Origin: Dawidia cretensis
GTDB lineage: Bacteria; Bacteroidota; Bacteroidia; Cytophagales; Cyclobacteriaceae
Length of the DNA: 64,000 nucleotides
Direction of reading: 5' to 3'
Assembly (NCBI RefSeq): GCF_018598175.1
Contig: NZ_JAHESE010000007.1
Coordinates: 62,001 to 126,000 of the forward strand
Part shown: in pieces, positions 35,526 through 43,972 of the stretch
Position numbering within the stretch: the first letter of the stretch is position 1
How the letters are laid out: each line of letters starts with the position of its first letter
The notes under the pieces: model-generated
Told to the model about the DNA's origin: nothing
Seen by the model: only the letters and a program-made list of their open reading frames with translations
Databases searched by the model: none
Translations under genes and position numbers: made by a program

Positions 35526-37745
35526 TTAATGAAAAATATAACGAAATCTTAATCCGATATCGAATGTCATCGGCGCTGCCGTTACCGGCTGGTCTGATTT
35601 GTAGATCGAGTTCAGCGGGTAGCGCAGGCCTGGGTTCAGGGCCAAACGATAGTGTTTGCTAAACCGGTAACTGAGTTCTGTTCCCACCAGGCCGCTAAAG
35701 TTCACTGTACGGTAGGGTGAGTTTGAACCGCTGCCTTCTGTCGTCTTCTCCAGCCTGTCACTTTCTGGTGTAATCGTATTCTGAAGGAATAGGTCGGTAG
35801 AAAGCCCACCATTGAGCTGCACACCAACCTTGCGGTTAACCAGCAAGTAACCCGCTTGTAGCGGTACACTAACAAACTGCATGCTGTTGTTAACATTATA
35901 CGGAGCCGTAGGCACTACCTGCGACGCATATTCAGCTGATTGCTTATCGGCTGACATGATGGAATTAGCGGATGGAGCAGAGAAGTTCTGGTAATCGGCT
36001 GTGCCTATCGCGCTGGCGACATAGTCTGAGGCCTGGGTCATATAATTTATTCCGCCCTGAAGTACCCAACGTGAAGAAATACGCGCACCGAGATTCACGC
36101 CTACAGAATACGATGACCCCGAAGCATTTGCCTGTTGTTTTGCCACGTCGTCAACGGCGCTCGAACGGGCATCCGCCATCATCAAGCTACCGCTAGAACT
36201 CGCCACGCTGGAATTGACATTATTAAACGAGCCTGCTGCAAATCCTACTGACGTCCACAGTTTCTCCGAGTCAAATTCTTCATCCTTGTGTTTGTCCTTC
36301 TTCTCTTTCGCGTTCGCATTCTTCTCCTGCTCATCCAGGCGAGCCAGCAACGCCATCAGCGGGTCTACTGTCGACGCAGGTTCTACCTTCATGCTCGCCG
36401 GTTTTTGAACACGCGTCCCAATCGATGTCACTACTGGAGTAGCTTCGGAAGGTACTGGTGAATAGGCCAATATATATCCCGTTTGCTGATCCGCAGTGGG
36501 TGTCGTTGTAATCGTCGTTGCAGTAGCGCCATCAGTAGTCACAGCGTTGTTGCTGGTCTCCGTACGCTGGCTGCCATTCGCCACTACCGTCTCGCGACGC
36601 GTTGCAGTTGTTTCATTGGTCTGTGCCAGGCGAACGTTGTCCTCACCGATACGGTCAGATGATGTGGTTTGCTTATCGCTACCGTTATGCAGTTGCCCCG
36701 GAAGAATGGCTTCGCCTATCGCTGTTGTTTCAGCGTTCGTCGCATCTCCTACCCGGCGACGCGATGTCGCTCCCGAACGCTGTTGCGTCACCGCCAATTG
36801 TGGCTGTCCATTCTCCGATGTGATCGGAGTATCACTTTCAACACCATTTCGCCCTTGTGTCGATAAGCGTGCGTCGGCAGTATTAGCCTGTTGCGTTGTT
36901 ACCCGTGCATGTTGCTGCTGCGCATCACTCGATCCCGCATCAGCATCATTTGCAGCGGCCAGTGTCTGTTGATCAGCGCTCGTCTGACCCTGGTTGGATC
37001 GGCTACCGTCGGCTTTTAATGGATCGATGTCCTGGCCATCCGTTGTGCGCATCCTGTTGCGTTGAGCTTCCTGACGTGCCATAGCCTGCTGTGTCGGCAT
37101 GCCGTTACGTTGCGTCGTTGCACTTTGTGTCAAAGGAGTCTGTGAAGTTTCCGTCACGGCGGTTTGAGTCTGTATATCGCCCTCGTGGGTGATATTGTTC
37201 GGGAGTGTTATACCGGTCACCACGTCTTGCGTTTGCTGACCATCAACACCTACACCCGAGGTTGCTGTTGTCCCTTGCGACAGCTCCTGATGTGTATCAC
37301 CGGTAACCGTCGGCGTTGTAGCGGTTGTATTGTTGTTGTTGTTCGCTCCCGCGGGCTGTTCCTGATACGCCAGTTGTCCGGCTGCACCCGTCAATTCCCG
37401 ATCCTTCAGCAAATAATAGCCCATACCGGCAACGCCCAGGGCAAACGTGATCGACGCTGCGGCCAATAACTGATAGAACACCAGGCGACGCCTCATCTTG
37501 CCTCCTTCGGCTTTCATCAAGTCCAGCTCGATGTTCGTCCATACGTTTTCCGATGGGTTCACACCGGCTCCATCAAAAGTCTGTCGGAAGACACCTTCTA
37601 CCTTACGACTCTCTGTATCGTCCAGAATACGTTCGATATTCGTCCATACGTTATCCGATGGACTCACGCCGGCTTCATCAAAAGCCCGCTTGAAGGCATC
37701 TTCAAACTTTCGACTCTCCATATCGTTCATAATACGTTGATTCAT
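35526..37745 (-). CDS. Sigma-factor-linked membrane protein with duplicated N-terminal motif and C-terminal outer-membrane barrel
   Basis: 739 residues, encoded directly after an ECF sigma factor and overlapping its 3' end. Layout: two tandem copies of a 35-residue motif (ESRKFEDAFKRAFDEAGV..NVWTNIE, residues 9-43 and 44-79); a transmembrane helix at about 88-111; a 350-residue Gln/Thr/Asn-rich low-complexity linker; a Lys/Glu-rich helix (about 460-490); and a C-terminal barrel with strands such as SVGVNLGARISSRWVLQGGI and FDIGLRFRYIF. The paired N-terminal motif is of the kind predicted to bind the sigma factor. Three ATGs (37745, 37730, 37721) could serve as start. Confidence 0.82.
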   Translation of the reverse strand: MNQRIMNDMESRKFEDAFKRAFDEAGVSPSDNVWTNIERILDDTESRKVEGVFRQTFDGAGVNPSENVWTNIELDLMKAEGGKMRRRLVFYQLLAAASITFALGVAGMGYYLLKDRELTGAAGQLAYQEQPAGANNNNNTTATTPTVTGDTHQELSQGTTATSGVGVDGQQTQDVVTGITLPNNITHEGDIQTQTAVTETSQTPLTQSATTQRNGMPTQQAMARQEAQRNRMRTTDGQDIDPLKADGSRSNQGQTSADQQTLAAANDADAGSSDAQQQHARVTTQQANTADARLSTQGRNGVESDTPITSENGQPQLAVTQQRSGATSRRRVGDATNAETTAIGEAILPGQLHNGSDKQTTSSDRIGEDNVRLAQTNETTATRRETVVANGSQRTETSNNAVTTDGATATTITTTPTADQQTGYILAYSPVPSEATPVVTSIGTRVQKPASMKVEPASTVDPLMALLARLDEQEKNANAKEKKDKHKDEEFDSEKLWTSVGFAAGSFNNVNSSVASSSGSLMMADARSSAVDDVAKQQANASGSSYSVGVNLGARISSRWVLQGGINYMTQASDYVASAIGTADYQNFSAPSANSIMSADKQSAEYASQVVPTAPYNVNNSMQFVSVPLQAGYLLVNRKVGVQLNGGLSTDLFLQNTITPESDRLEKTTEGSGSNSPYRTVNFSGLVGTELSYRFSKHYRLALNPGLRYPLNSIYKSDQPVTAAPMTFDIGLRFRYIFH
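37509..37721 (-). repeat. Tandem duplication of the N-terminal motif of the sigma-linked membrane protein
   Basis: Two copies of about 105 bp in the same frame, 37617-37721 and 37509-37616. The protein copies share ESRK, GAGV/EAGV, PS(D/E)NVWTNIE and FD; the DNA copies share long stretches around TTCGTCCATACGTT. The similarity suggests a fairly recent duplication. Confidence 0.85.
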
Positions 37746-38259
37746 TTAAGAGCCGCTGTTGCAACAGGCTCTTCGCCCGCGCGAACTGCGACTTCGACGT
37801 TCCTTCGGAAATGCCAAGCTGTTCAGCAATTTCCTTATGACTAAATCCTTCAATAGCAAACAGGTTGAATACGATCTGACATCCCTGCGGCAGGGCCTGT
37901 ATCATTTCCAGCAACTGGGTGAAGTGAATTCCCGATATGCTCATCTCCTCTTCCGGAAGATTGGTCTCTTCTATATCGACCATGGGAAACAGGTAAAGCT
38001 TTTTGCGTTTAGCGTTCAGGGCGGTGTTCACCATAATGCGGGTGATCCACGTCTCCAGCTTAGACTCTCCGCGGAAGTTGCCGATTGCCTGGAATACTTT
38101 GACAAATCCTTCTTGTAAGATGTCCTCCGCTTCGGGAGTAGCTTTCGAGTAGCGCAGACAGACAACCATCATTTTCCGGCAATAGGAATCATACAGAGCG
38201 CGTTGTGCACCCCTCTCGCCTTTTCGGCATCCTTCAATAAGCTCGTTTTCGCTGAGCAT
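37702..38259 (-). CDS. RNA polymerase sigma-70 factor, ECF subfamily
   Basis: 185 residues. Region 2 is clear (EDILQEGFVKVFQAIGNFRGESKLETWITRIMVN), as is the region 4 helix-turn-helix (LPQGCQIVFNLFAIEGFSHKEIAEQLGISEGTSKSQFARAKSLLQQ). The divergent gene at 38425 leaves 165 bp for a promoter. The partner gene downstream overlaps by 20 to 44 bp depending on its start, so the two are translated together, as expected for a sigma/anti-sigma pair. Confidence 0.94.
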   Translation of the reverse strand: MLSENELIEGCRKGERGAQRALYDSYCRKMMVVCLRYSKATPEAEDILQEGFVKVFQAIGNFRGESKLETWITRIMVNTALNAKRKKLYLFPMVDIEETNLPEEEMSISGIHFTQLLEMIQALPQGCQIVFNLFAIEGFSHKEIAEQLGISEGTSKSQFARAKSLLQQRLLNESTYYERYGESKV

Positions 38260-38424
38260 TAGTCCGTATTATCGCCGTTTTGCATATTAGACACCGTCCT
38301 GTGCCCGAAAGTTGGAATCGTTTGGCGGATATTTCCCGCAAAGCCTTGGCCATTCCCTATCGAAAACGTTTCTTTAGAAACAAAAACAAATGGCCTGTAA
38401 GGCGGGCACCCCTTGGTAAAACGC

Positions 38425-39726
38425 ATGAACATAACGCTTAATTCCCTCATTATTATATCTTTAGCCGCATTATCTGCGTGCGTTCCGATTAACCAGCCCG
38501 CTTCCACCGCGACTCCCGGTGGAAAAGCCAAAACCCTCCAGCTCATCGATCGGGCCTACGAATCAGTCATCAAAACCATCCAGCTCCATCCCGAAGCGCA
38601 GCCCCTGGACCCCGCCGTCACCCGCCTGGGCCAATGGAACCTCGTACTCGAATTCGACGACCTGCGCGACCATAACGACAACTACTACGCCAGAATCGTG
38701 CACTGTAACTACGACTGGACACCATCAAATTTAAAAGACCTCGATTTCATGACGGGCTACAACGAGTTTCCCATCAACACATTCGAGTTCTCAGTCGATA
38801 CACACGTTCCTTTTGTGCACTATAAATTCAATGTGCCCGGGGTTAAGCTCTCCGGCAACTATGTACTGGTTGTCTATCGTGAGTCGAACAAAGATGACAT
38901 CATCCTGAGTCGCCGCTTTATGGTCTACCAAACGCAAGTAACCTTTAAGCGCGATGGTAACCTGATTGGCCCCGGCAATGCGGCCGACATCAGCCAACAG
39001 CTCAACTTCACCATCAATTATCAAAACGTCAACATCCTGAACGCCATGACGGACGTGCACGTAAACATGCGTCAAAACCAACGCTGGGACAACATCGTCA
39101 GCGACGTTCGCCCGAGCTTTGTGCGTGAGATCGAAAAGGAAATCGAGTACCGCTACTTCGATGATGCCAAAATGTTTCGCGGCGGCAACGAGTTCCGGTT
39201 CTTCGACCTGCGCTCGCTTAACTATCCTGGCCAGAACGTAGACCGCATCAACAAAACGGCTAAGCCTTTCGAAGCCTATATTCAAAAGGACAAAAGCCGC
39301 GAGAACGAAGCCTATTCCCAACCGCAGATTCCAGACATCAACGGTAACTTCAACCTCGACAACTATGACTACCGCGACATGGCGTATGCCAACTACGTAA
39401 ACGTCAATTTCACGTTGGCCGTACCACCCGTTGCCAAGGGCGATGTGTATGTTGCCGGCGCGTTCAACTATTGGAATCTCGGTGTCGCCAACAAAATGAA
39501 ATACGACACTGTACAAAATGCCTATACCGCCCGGATGTTACTCAAGCAAGGCTGGTATAACTATCAATACGTGGTCAGAGCGCCTAACCGCCCTTCCTAT
39601 ATGTTCGAGGGAAGTCACTTCGAGACTGAAAACTTCTACGAGATCTTCGTGTATTATCGCCCGTACCAGCCGCAAGCCGATCTGCTTGTTGGCTATGAAC
39701 GGATCGACGCGAACCCGCGCCGCTAA
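38425..39726 (+). CDS. DUF5103 domain-containing lipoprotein
   Basis: 433 residues from the ATG at 38425; a TTG at 38413 in the same frame is less likely. The lipobox is LSAC. The body follows the DUF5103 pattern: GQWNLVLEFDDLRDHNDNYYARI, CNYDWTPSNLKDLDFMTGYNEF, VSHYKFNVP-like VHYKFNVPGVKLSGNYVLVVY, DIILSRRFMVY and a C-terminal early-set domain (VYVAGAFNYWNLG). The family is nearly confined to Bacteroidota and its function is unknown. The stop overlaps the convergent cas6 stop by 3 to 4 bp. Confidence 0.93.
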   Translation: MNITLNSLIIISLAALSACVPINQPASTATPGGKAKTLQLIDRAYESVIKTIQLHPEAQPLDPAVTRLGQWNLVLEFDDLRDHNDNYYARIVHCNYDWTPSNLKDLDFMTGYNEFPINTFEFSVDTHVPFVHYKFNVPGVKLSGNYVLVVYRESNKDDIILSRRFMVYQTQVTFKRDGNLIGPGNAADISQQLNFTINYQNVNILNAMTDVHVNMRQNQRWDNIVSDVRPSFVREIEKEIEYRYFDDAKMFRGGNEFRFFDLRSLNYPGQNVDRINKTAKPFEAYIQKDKSRENEAYSQPQIPDINGNFNLDNYDYRDMAYANYVNVNFTLAVPPVAKGDVYVAGAFNYWNLGVANKMKYDTVQNAYTARMLLKQGWYNYQYVVRAPNRPSYMFEGSHFETENFYEIFVYYRPYQPQADLLVGYERIDANPRR

Positions 39727-40523
39727 GCGTATACCATTTCCTGGTGGGGGGCCCGTTGTATTGAGTCGTTGTTCGCGACGTCCAACATGCCGAAGCCTTT
39801 GTGTGTGAAGTAGCCCAAGCCATTTTCATATACAAATTGCTGCACTTCCTTTGCCGCATATAGCGTGAACGGAAAAGTATAGCCCCGCACCTCGAACTTC
39901 ACATCGTTGTCGTACAGGGGATAGATACGTGCAAACTTTTTATGCGATGCCTGAATACGCTGAATATAATCGTGATCCGGAACGATCTGGAATTTATAGA
40001 ACGATGTCAACTGTTCGGCAGTATACCGCGCATAAGCCTCCATGCGGGCTATGGTAGAATCGTATAACAAATCAGAAAATTCATCGCTCTCCGGCGAGAC
40101 AAACTTCTTACCACTTTCGTCATTAAAGGCAGCCGGAATTACCACTACCGGCGAGATACACAGGAAGCGGGCCTCATCGCCGATCGTTACCGGCTCTTCC
40201 TGCTCCACGGCATCCGGCACCAGGTGCAGGTTACCGACAATTACTTCCTTCTGTTCAAACAACCGGGCCAGAAAATAGTCCATGAAGCCTTTGTCTGAGC
40301 AGGCAAATACCAAGGTCACTTTGGACGAGAAGTAATGCAGCCCCTTCCGACTGACCTTCGTCTGGCCTTTGAGGCCTGAAAAGTTGTAGTGCGTAAAATC
40401 CAGGTAATTCTTTTCAGGGCCGAAAATCAGCAGCCCTTTAATAACCTGTGCCAAAAGATACTGATGGTGGAACGGCACATAGGCTCCCCTATTCTTCAGT
40501 GAAAAAATAATCCTGGTTCTCAA
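39723..40523 (-). CDS. cas6: Cas6-type CRISPR endoribonuclease, without CRISPR array or other cas genes nearby
   Basis: Cas6 cuts CRISPR precursor RNA within repeats. The ORF has 266 residues from a TTG at 40523 (MRTRIIFSLKNRG), or 279 from a TTG at 40562; no ATG is in range, and the Cas6 N-terminus favours 40523. The two RAMP halves are recognisable: VPFHHQYLLAQVIKGLL with a possible catalytic His, FSSKVTLVFACSDKGFMDYF, EVIVGNLHLV, RFLCISPVVV, and the C-terminal glycine-rich loop GLGYFTHKGFGML that is the family hallmark. The window contains no repeat-spacer array and no cas1, cas2, cas3, cas5 or csm gene. It lies between DUF5103 and ychF in a housekeeping setting. Confidence 0.9.
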   Translation of the reverse strand: MRTRIIFSLKNRGAYVPFHHQYLLAQVIKGLLIFGPEKNYLDFTHYNFSGLKGQTKVSRKGLHYFSSKVTLVFACSDKGFMDYFLARLFEQKEVIVGNLHLVPDAVEQEEPVTIGDEARFLCISPVVVIPAAFNDESGKKFVSPESDEFSDLLYDSTIARMEAYARYTAEQLTSFYKFQIVPDHDYIQRIQASHKKFARIYPLYDNDVKFEVRGYTFPFTLYAAKEVQQFVYENGLGYFTHKGFGMLDVANNDSIQRAPHQEMVYA

Positions 40524-40650
40524 AACCCAAAAATTTAGCCTGGGGGTTAAAAAATTAACCAATTTAAAAAACGCGCTCTATACTGAGGGTGAGCGGTTTA
40601 TAAAGCTAAGAAAAAACAGGAAGCTTTCACTGCTTTCCGCAAAGAAAACT

Positions 40651-41748
40651 TTACACGTTAAACCGGAAATGCATCACGTCGCCGTCACCTACTACATACT
40701 CTTTCCCCTCTACCGACATCTTGCCGGCTTCCTTGCAGGCTTGCTCCGTTTTATAGTGTTGATAATCAGCGAATTTTATAACCTCTGCACGAATAAACCC
40801 CTTCTCGAAATCGGTGTGAATAACACCGGCTGCCTGGGGCGCTTTCCAGCCTTTTTTTATAGGCCATGCCCGCACTTCTTTTACACCGGCTGTGAAGTAG
40901 GTGGCGAGGTTTAGCAAATGGTATGAAGCCTGCAATAACTTGTTCAAACCCGACTCTTTCAAACCATATTCAGCCAGAAAAACAGCCCGGTCCTCTTCAC
41001 TTTCTAACTCGGCAATCTGCGCTTCAATCGCCGCGCTGATAATCACTACCTCGGCATTCTCACCTTGTATGTGTTTGCGCAGAGCGTCTACGTGTTTGTT
41101 GCCCGTGTGGATAGACTCTTCCTCTACGTTTGTTACATAGATCACCGGCTTGGCTGTCAGCAGCTGAAGATCAGCCACTGCCTTTTTATCTTCTTCGTCG
41201 ATTTGCAGCGCGCGTGCATTTTTACCCTCTAACAAGGTTTCCTTGTATTGCAATAACACCGACAGTTCTTTCTTCAACTTTGCGTCGCCTGCTTTCGCCG
41301 CTTTTTCTACACGCGCTATTTTCTTCTCTACCGACTCGAGGTCTTTCAACTGCAGTTCGGTATCGATAATCTCTTTATCGGCCACCGGATCTACCCGGCC
41401 GTCAACGTGCACAATGTTGTCGTTCTCAAAGCAACGTACCACGTGTACAATGGCATCCACTTCGCGGATGTTGGCCAGGAACTGGTTGCCCAGGCCCTCT
41501 CCTTTGCTGGCGCCTTTCACCAGGCCGGCAATATCCACAAACTCGATGGTGGTCGGAACAACGCGTTCCGGTTGCACCAGCTCCTCCAGCACTTTCAACC
41601 GGAGATCGGGTACGGAAATCACGCCTACGTTTGGCTCAATCGTGCAAAAGGGGAAATTGGCCGCCTCTGCCTTATTGTTAGAAATAGCATTAAAAAGCGT
41701 CGATTTGCCTACGTTTGGTAGTCCTACGATCCCACATTGAAGTCCCAT
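40651..41748 (-). CDS. ychF: Redox-regulated ATPase/GTP-binding protein YchF
   Basis: An Obg-family P-loop NTPase of 365 residues (normal length) from the ATG at 41748 ([19 protein letters not shown]). G-motifs: GLPNVGKS (P loop), [17 protein letters not shown] (G3) and YVTNVEEE in place of NKxD, as in YchF, which prefers ATP. The TGS domain at the C-terminus ends [12 protein letters not shown]. YchF binds ribosomes and affects stress tolerance in other bacteria. Confidence 0.97.
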   Translation of the reverse strand: MGLQCGIVGLPNVGKSTLFNAISNNKAEAANFPFCTIEPNVGVISVPDLRLKVLEELVQPERVVPTTIEFVDIAGLVKGASKGEGLGNQFLANIREVDAIVHVVRCFENDNIVHVDGRVDPVADKEIIDTELQLKDLESVEKKIARVEKAAKAGDAKLKKELSVLLQYKETLLEGKNARALQIDEEDKKAVADLQLLTAKPVIYVTNVEEESIHTGNKHVDALRKHIQGENAEVVIISAAIEAQIAELESEEDRAVFLAEYGLKESGLNKLLQASYHLLNLATYFTAGVKEVRAWPIKKGWKAPQAAGVIHTDFEKGFIRAEVIKFADYQHYKTEQACKEAGKMSVEGKEYVVGDGDVMHFRFNV

Positions 41749-41800
41749 GGTATTGATTCTCTTAATTAAGGCCGCAAATATAACAATCGCCCGCCGAGAC

Positions 41801-41833
41801 AAAAAGAAAAGCCCCTGCGTATGCAGGGGCTTT
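41801..41833 (-). terminator. Rho-independent terminator of the PUR-family gene
   Basis: Perfect 11-bp stem (41808-41818 with 41823-41833, loop GTAT). Reading the minus strand it is followed by TTCTTTTTG, so it fits the end of the DUF3276 gene at 41867. Confidence 0.88.
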
Positions 41834-41866
41834 CCCAGGTTATTATAGGTTCGGGGTTAGGTAAGG

Positions 41867-42238
41867 TCAATCCCATTTAAGCTCAGTGTCCAGCGACGAA
41901 GGTTTCGCACCCGCCGTGGCTGTCTCTTCGTGCTCGTGCTCATGCTCGTGCGGATGATCGAATTGTGTGAAATCCACATCCGGCATTAACTCTTGCTTTA
42001 CGTGATTTACGGTGCTGGTCAACGCTTCCAAAAATTTATTAAAGTCTTCCTTATACAGAAAGATCTTGTGCTTTTCATACGAAAAACCATCTTCCTTAAA
42101 ACGCTTCTTGCTCTCTGTGATTGTCAGGTAATAATCGTTGGAACGGGTAGACTTCACATCAAAAAAATACGTCCTCTTGCCGGCCTTTACTTTCGTTGAG
42201 TAGATCTCATCTCTACCGCTTGTCTTGTTTTCTTCCAC
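41867..42238 (-). CDS. DUF3276 (PUR-alpha-like) nucleic-acid-binding protein
   Basis: 123 residues. The first 90 match DUF3276, a bacterial PUR domain that binds single-stranded DNA or RNA: IYSTKVKAGKRTYFFDVKSTRSNDYYLTITESKK, YEKHKIFLYKEDFNKFLEALTSTVNHV. The C-terminal tail is acidic and contains a HisGlu run (HPHEHEHEHEE) that could bind metal. Borrelia EbfC-like and spirochete PUR homologues regulate outer-surface genes, so a regulatory role is possible here. Confidence 0.93.
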   Translation of the reverse strand: MEENKTSGRDEIYSTKVKAGKRTYFFDVKSTRSNDYYLTITESKKRFKEDGFSYEKHKIFLYKEDFNKFLEALTSTVNHVKQELMPDVDFTQFDHPHEHEHEHEETATAGAKPSSLDTELKWD

Positions 42239-42409
42239 AATCCGTCAAATTTAAGGTTAGGTTTAAGTTTGGTTCGAACTAAGTTAGTACTTTGGGTCTT
42301 TATTACAAAACTAACCCATCATATTTCGTTAACGATTCCGGTCAGGACATCAAATTTTATTTGATAACAAGTCCAATATACTGAACAATATTTCGTTTTT
42401 CCAAGCACT

Positions 42410-43318
42410 GTGAAGGTAGATCTGACAAAAATTAACCCACACACCAGTCTCGAACTGCTTGCCCGCCAGTTAGTAGAAGGGTTTATTACAGGGCTCCACA
42501 AGTCCCCCTACCACGGTTTCTCGGTCGAGTTTGCAGAGCACCGCCTCTACAACGAGGGTGAAAGCACCCGTCACCTGGACTGGAAAGTATATGCCCGCAC
42601 CGACCGGTTGTTTACCAAGCGTTACGAGGAGGAAACCAACCTGCGTTGTCTCATTGCCATTGACGTATCGGCGTCGATGTTCTATCCGGCGGCTACCCAG
42701 GCTAAAATCCAATTCACCAAATATGCTTCGGCTGCCCTGGCCTATCTGCTAAATCGCCAGCGCGATGCCGTTGGTTTATGCCTGTTTTCCGACACAGTAC
42801 ACGAGCTAACACCGGTAAAGTCTACACCCACACACCTGAATAAAGTACTCCGGTTGCTCAATGAGCTCGAACAACGCAAGCCGCAAACACCCACCAATAC
42901 AAACGTGGCCCGGGTACTGCATGAAGTAGCCGAAAAAATTCATAAGCGCTCCCTTGTTATTCTCTTCAGCGATATGTTCGATTCGGCCGAAAGTGCCGAC
43001 GAGTTATTCAAGGCGTTGCAACACCTCAAGCATAACAAACACGAGGTGGTCGTCTTTCACGTGATGGATAACCAAACGGAATTGTATTTCAGCTTTGAAG
43101 ATAGGCCGTTGGAGTTTGTCGACCTGGAAACGGGCGAGAAACTAAAGCTTAATCCGGCCGATGTCAAGCAAACCTATCAGGACGAAGCGGGCCGTTTTTA
43201 CAAAGCGCTCAAGATGCGATGCAACCAATACAAGATCGACTTTATCGAAGCCGATGTCAAAAGTGACTTCAACCTTATTCTACAAACCTACCTGATCAAG
43301 CGCGCCAATATGCGCTAG
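42410..43318 (+). CDS. DUF58 domain-containing protein
   Basis: 302 residues from a GTG at 42410. The DUF58 core is clear: HGFSVEFAEHRLYNEGES, RHLDWKVYARTDRLFTKRYEEE, then a von Willebrand-like MIDAS segment IAIDVSASMFYPA (DxSxS) and VILFSDMFD. Such proteins usually work with a MoxR AAA ATPase, which is not adjacent here. Their exact function in Bacteroidota is uncertain; envelope stress or metal-insertion chaperone roles have been proposed. Confidence 0.94.
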   Translation: MKVDLTKINPHTSLELLARQLVEGFITGLHKSPYHGFSVEFAEHRLYNEGESTRHLDWKVYARTDRLFTKRYEEETNLRCLIAIDVSASMFYPAATQAKIQFTKYASAALAYLLNRQRDAVGLCLFSDTVHELTPVKSTPTHLNKVLRLLNELEQRKPQTPTNTNVARVLHEVAEKIHKRSLVILFSDMFDSAESADELFKALQHLKHNKHEVVVFHVMDNQTELYFSFEDRPLEFVDLETGEKLKLNPADVKQTYQDEAGRFYKALKMRCNQYKIDFIEADVKSDFNLILQTYLIKRANMR

Positions 43319-43331
43319 GTATAAAACAAAA

Positions 43332-43384
43332 ATTCGTTAATACCCGGCGATTGCTTTATGCCACCGCCGCGGGTATTAACGAAT
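43332..43384 (-). terminator. Hairpin terminator between the DUF58 and ferredoxin genes
   Basis: Perfect 15-bp arms (ATTCGTTAATACCCG at 43332-43346; 43370-43384) with a 23-base loop. On the minus strand it is followed by TTTTGTTTTAT, so it serves the ferredoxin gene; it may also stop DUF58 transcripts from the other side. Confidence 0.82.
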
Positions 43385-43409
43385 CTTCAATACGGTATAC
43401 GAAGCAGCC

Positions 43410-43766
43410 TTACGCCGCAATCTCCTGGTGCAACCAAACCTTCTTGGCTACCAGCTCGTCGGGAGTCTCCACATAGTCGGGATCCGGTACGCAACAATCT
43501 ACCGGACATACCGCCGCACACTGCGGCTCTTCGTGGAAACCCGTACACTCGGTACACTTGCCTGCCACGATATAATAAAACTCTTCCGATACCGGTGCCT
43601 GCGGGTCTTTGGCATCAACAGCCGACCCGTCTTCCAACTCAACCTGCTCCAGCTTCGTGCCCCCAGCCCAATTCCACTCGCGGCCGCCTTCATAGATCGC
43701 CGTGTTGGGGCATTCCGGCTCGCATGCACCGCAGTTGATACATTCGTCCGTGATAATAATAGCCAT
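43410..43766 (-). CDS. 4Fe-4S dicluster ferredoxin
   Basis: 118 residues. The first cluster motif is [12 protein letters not shown]; the second is spread over CTECTGF...[10 protein letters not shown], with an insertion of about 40 residues ([17 protein letters not shown]) between them. This long-loop ferredoxin type is common in Bacteroidota. It is divergent from the acyl-CoA reductase gene (206-bp gap). Electron partner unknown; the reductase next door uses NADPH in characterised relatives. Confidence 0.93.
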   Translation of the reverse strand: MAIIITDECINCGACEPECPNTAIYEGGREWNWAGGTKLEQVELEDGSAVDAKDPQAPVSEEFYYIVAGKCTECTGFHEEPQCAAVCPVDCCVPDPDYVETPDELVAKKVWLHQEIAA

Positions 43767-43972
43767 GCCTTCTAATTTTGGTCCGTTACAAATACAAAAA
43801 TAAACGATTCATCCGTAAAACGGAGACCCCTTTATAAAAGTTTAGCGAATATCCACTTTTTAAGTAGGAATTCGCGCGTATTTTCAATTCGCTTACGTTT
43901 GTGCGGTATTTCCGACACGCTGCTTTGCGCTGCTTTCCCTACTTTTGCCCCCCGTAAGCGGCCTCACACAAC

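Noticed and set aside
38791-39516. Minus-strand frame of 241 codons inside the DUF5103 gene
   Set aside because: Composition is Val/Ile/His-rich shadow sequence with no domain; the plus strand encodes a clear DUF5103 lipoprotein.
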